From positions 16,633,637-16,697,636 of the forward strand of contig CM066914.1 of assembly GCA_033964015.1 (NCBI GenBank): DNA of 64,000 nucleotides, written 5' to 3'. A program made the position numbers and the translations under genes. Each line of letters opens with the position of its first letter. Positions within the stretch are counted from its first letter, which is position 1. The DNA comes from Scolanthus callimorphus. Taxonomy: Eukaryota; Cnidaria; Anthozoa; Actiniaria; Edwardsiidae. The notes under the pieces are model-generated. The model was not told where the DNA came from and ran no database searches. It saw only the letters and a list, made by a program, of their open reading frames with translations. Of this stretch, positions 61,101-64,000 are shown in pieces.

Positions 61101-63274
61101 CTAGAATTCTTTTAAAAATGGAGTGTTTCTTGCCGAGATCCAAAGTTGATTGATGGATGCAATTTTGTGGTTGGCGCTCGAAGTGAGATTCCACAAATAA
61201 TTATGAAAATCGCAGTAATAGAGCTGAAGATTTCTATATAGAGCTTTATCCTGCCGTATAGAGTGAACCTCAGATAGCGCCATACCACATTATCCATGAT
61301 CCTAATGTGCGATGCGCCATGGACCTTGTGCGGAACAAATCCCTGAACCTTCCCAAGTCCTTGCTTTGCGTCTCGGGTTTGATAAGAGACTCGTTAGGCA
61401 TAGTCGCTCCGTTGTATTTGGCAACCAGATGGAGACCCGTCTCAGCGTCTTCCACTCGACCTTTGACCAGCAACCAGCGAATGGACTCAGGGATAAACCT
61501 GACCGTAGAAAGAAAGACAAAGGAGCGTCTTTGCGGCACGGAACACGGTACGGACACGGCACAGTACGGAACCTCGCCTTATCGTGAACATTCCGCCAAT
61601 CACATTGCGCGAAATGACCCGAAATCTACTCTATCATACTCACCACCAGCTCAAGACAAAAGGAACACCAACCACAGTAACCGTTATTGTCAGCATGCGC
61701 CAGCTTCGCACATAATAAGCGGGTAGCGGGGTCAGCATGTGTGCCAAGGTCGACGCGAACCATATAAGGGTGCCTGCGACATTGCGATGGCGAACTCCCA
61801 CGAATTCCGTCATGAGCACAAACTTGGCGATGTTTGAACCACCTGGGATAAACAGTCAAATACGCATTCTAATTATTAAATGGTGCAGCCTGCTTACCAC
61901 ACATCAAGAAAATCATTCGCCCAAAACTGTCGACCTGCCGGTGCTGCAAAACTTCCTTAGGAAATCCCTTATCTTGTTTGGAAGGTCTGTAAGTATCTTT
62001 CCTCGTTTGTAGCAAATATAGCAGGGAAATTCATAATAGATGCAGATGATCGAGAAATATCGTTCTTTTGGTCGCCATTTTGTTTTGTTTCGTTGTCACA
62101 GATTTTTCAAAGTCTAGCCAACCTTACAAGAAATCGGCCCAAAACATGGTATCGGCATCGAAAAGTGAATAATTCATATATTTTGTTTATTCCTCTGAGC
62201 CTCGTATCCAAGTTATATTTTAAAATATCAAAATTGGTCTATTTACTTCCTCGTCTTCTTACCTATATTGAAGCCCACCAGTCCTCTAAATGCGACATAC
62301 AGCCAGAATTGGGGAGCGAGTGCACCTCCTATCGCCGTAACCGTAATAGCTAACGATGCAAAGTACATGACTTTCTTCCTGCCAGTTTTATCGGATAACC
62401 AGGCCAGAATAATGTCGCCTAGCAACCAGCCTGCAAAGATGGCTGACGAGGAGATGCTCTGGAGAATGGAATCCTTGCATACTAAATCCCACTAATAATA
62501 GAAGCAGATGACGAATGAATGAATGACTACGTTTAGAGAGAACAACAGGAACCCCCTTTATCCATCGGTACGTTTCAGGGAGGAACGTTTCCAAGCCCTA
62601 TCTGGGTGATAATTTTTTTGAGTTGTTCTCATATATATTCAATACCTTAATGTATACTTTACTGAAGTCACTGTAGCTCAGTTGGTAGAGCAAGTCCCAT
62701 CTGGGAGCTCAGAATTTTTCAGAACTTTTTTCTAGAGAAACTTTAATAATTAAAAAATAATTCAAGTGCCGTAACTGTAATATGCTCGGGATTTGGTGAC
62801 GAACGATTTGGTTACTGAGTCGAGTAACTCAATAGAAGAGAGCGGGCCACGGCGTTTTCCCTCCGTTTTCCCTCGCTACAAATTAGCGCACGCAATAGAA
62901 ACTTCCCTTGATTTACGGACGTTCACCAATGAAGGCAAAGTTCCACGAGGTTATTGCGATGGCCGTTATGGAGTGTGAGAGATTTTTACCTGTGTGACTG
63001 TTGAAGTGAATTCATCAGTGAATTCCCACTCGCTCCTCGGAACCCCACATCTATACGTGTAATGCTTGCTCCCAGGATTCTGCACTCCAGTTATGTTGCA
63101 CTCTGTGCTATTAGCAACACACTGCCAGCCTGGTTCATTCGCTATAAACGTCATCAACATGTTCTGGAAACCACTTACAAAACAGGTACAGTAACAGAAG
63201 ATGGCCAGCAACCGGATCTGGTAACGCCCCATGCTACCAACCTCCTCGAACGCCTGGTCCACAGTGATTCCCAT
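58157..63274 (-). CDS. SLC22-family organic ion transporter, nine exons
   Basis: Exons: 62990-63274, 62263-62491, 61644-61842, 61286-61498, 60383-60517, 59798-59892, 59443-59551, 59155-59227, 58157-58318; phases agree, 1,500 nt, 499 residues. The start MGITVDQAFEEVGSMGRYQ matches the SLC22 N-terminal pattern. Next come TM1, an extracellular loop with four cysteines and NxS/NxT sites, then STVTQWDLVC, the major-facilitator motif GWLLGDIILAWLSDKTGRKK, the second-half loop FIPESIRWLLVKGR, SLGGNIYLNFFLSSLVEVPG, RFGRKK, AELFPTVIRNIGMGTSSAAA and LPETRGQP. Twelve membrane segments are expected at the plasma membrane. The family carries organic cations, anions or carnitine; which substrate cannot be told. 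The final codons and stop lie in a palindromic repeat. Complete in the window unless a non-coding first exon lies upstream. Confidence 0.92.
58676..59118. repeat. Minisatellite, GACGGACCTAGGGGACAAGA units, SLC22 intron 8
   Basis: About seven units of roughly 60 bp: ATGACGGACCTAGGGG, ACAAGAACCCCC, TCCCCCATCTACAGT. It ends about 40 bp from the donor of SLC22 exon 8. Confidence 0.85.
60593..60920. repeat. 30-bp tandem repeat, SLC22 intron 4
   Basis: About eleven units of ATTTGTCGCCCATCAGCAAC plus TATGACTAAG. Because the period is a multiple of three, one frame on each strand stays open through the array; these frames are low-complexity artefacts. Confidence 0.9.
62670..62705 (+). other. tRNA-like fragment (A box only)
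   Basis: TAGCTCAGTTGGTAGAGCA is the classic D-arm and A-box of a tRNA or tRNA-derived SINE. No B box or acceptor stem follows, so this is a fragment, in SLC22 intron 1. Confidence 0.5.
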
Positions 63275-63315
63275 CGTTAGACGCCTGAGTTTTTTAGGAG
63301 AACAAATTGCGTTAT

Positions 63316-63674
63316 CCTTACCTTACCTTACCTGACCTCACCTCACCTCACCTCACCTCACCTCACCTCACCTCACCTCACCTCACCTCACCTCACCTCA
63401 CCTCACCTCACCTCACCTCACCTCACCTCACCTCACCTCACCTCACCTCACCTCACCTCACCTCACCTCACCTCACCTCACCTCACCTCACCTCACCTCA
63501 CCTCACCTCACCTCACCTCACCTCACCTCACCTCACCTCACCTCACCTCACCTCACCTCACCTCACCTCACCTCACCTCACCTCACCTCACCTCACCTCA
63601 CCTCACCTCACCTCACCTCACCTCACCTCACCACCTCACCTCACCTCACCTCACCTCACCTCACCTTACCTTAT
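63316..63674. repeat. Pentanucleotide microsatellite (CCTCA)n
   Basis: About 65 copies of CCTCA, nearly uninterrupted, edged by CCTTA variants. It starts 42 bp upstream of the SLC22 start codon (on the minus strand the repeat is TGAGG). Confidence 0.95.
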
Positions 63675-63766
63675 GAACAAACTCCGATCCTTATTCTAGA
63701 CATATGCAAGTTTCTCAATGTTTAGCACAGAAGAGCTATTGTTTTTATTTAAGATCATTTGTATAG

Positions 63767-63892
63767 GAAATCATACGACTTCAAATTCAATTTGGAATTA
63801 ATTGGCACGAGTGGGTTTTTCAAAAAGCTCAAATTGCACTCGCCGACCCACGAATGCAAATAAATTCCGAATTGAACGAGAAAAGTCGTATG
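63767..63892. mobile_element. 126-bp MITE with TCATACGACTT ends
   Basis: TCATACGACTT on the left and AAGTCGTATGA on the right, with inner inverted parts (AATTTGGAATTAATT against AATAAATTCCGAATT). Upstream of SLC22. Confidence 0.7.
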
Positions 63893-64000
63893 AATTCTTT
63901 CGAATAAAGTGAGGCTCCTTGATCTCCAGATATTGAGTACCGCTTTGAAATTTTCAAAACATCTGTCGGAATTATTAGACTCGTAGAGCCGCTGATTATA

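Overview
The window is nuclear DNA from an intron-rich, non-vertebrate animal. Evidence is the spliceosomal introns (63 coding exons in one gene), metazoan-only receptor modules, a tRNA-derived SINE and many small terminal-inverted-repeat elements. A cnidarian such as a sea anemone would fit the compact, intron-rich style, but that is inference and no species can be fixed from the sequence. All exon boundaries below were derived by hand from GT/AG sites with matching phases.

Three genes are present. (1) 45627 down to 1 (minus): a giant endocytic receptor of the LRP1/LRP2 family, complete at its N-terminus and cut by the window edge inside its last cytoplasmic FxNPxY motif. It has a signal peptide, LDLa clusters of 7, 8, 10 and 11 repeats, eight YWTD beta-propellers arranged 2-4-1-1, paired EGF modules, a furin-type RLRR site, a run of C-terminal EGFs, one membrane segment and an LRP1-type tail. 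About 4,583 codons are visible. Its N-terminal half is laid out like LRP2 and its C-terminal part like LRP1. Five exons each need one extra base in a short homopolymer to stay open, most simply explained as assembly errors. (2) 46668-57423 (plus): THYN1, a 214-residue nuclear EVE-domain protein in nine exons, head to head with the receptor across about 1 kb. (3) 58157-63274 (minus): a complete 499-residue SLC22-type organic ion transporter in nine exons, tail to tail with THYN1.

The rest is introns and intergenic DNA rich in non-autonomous DNA transposons. These include TTAA-flanked and TA-flanked families, a 5-kb long-inverted-repeat element in THYN1 intron 1 carrying a nested second element, GC-rich hairpins, a SINE, and several mini- and microsatellites. 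One palindromic element supplies the last two codons and the stop of the SLC22 gene.

The three genes have no obvious joint pathway: endocytosis and signalling (LRP1), a nuclear modified-base-reader-like protein (THYN1) and membrane transport of small organic ions (SLC22). I found no clear new enzymatic system. The most notable points are the LRP1/LRP2 intermediate architecture, the NPSF tail variant, and the ways repeats touch gene ends and splice sites.
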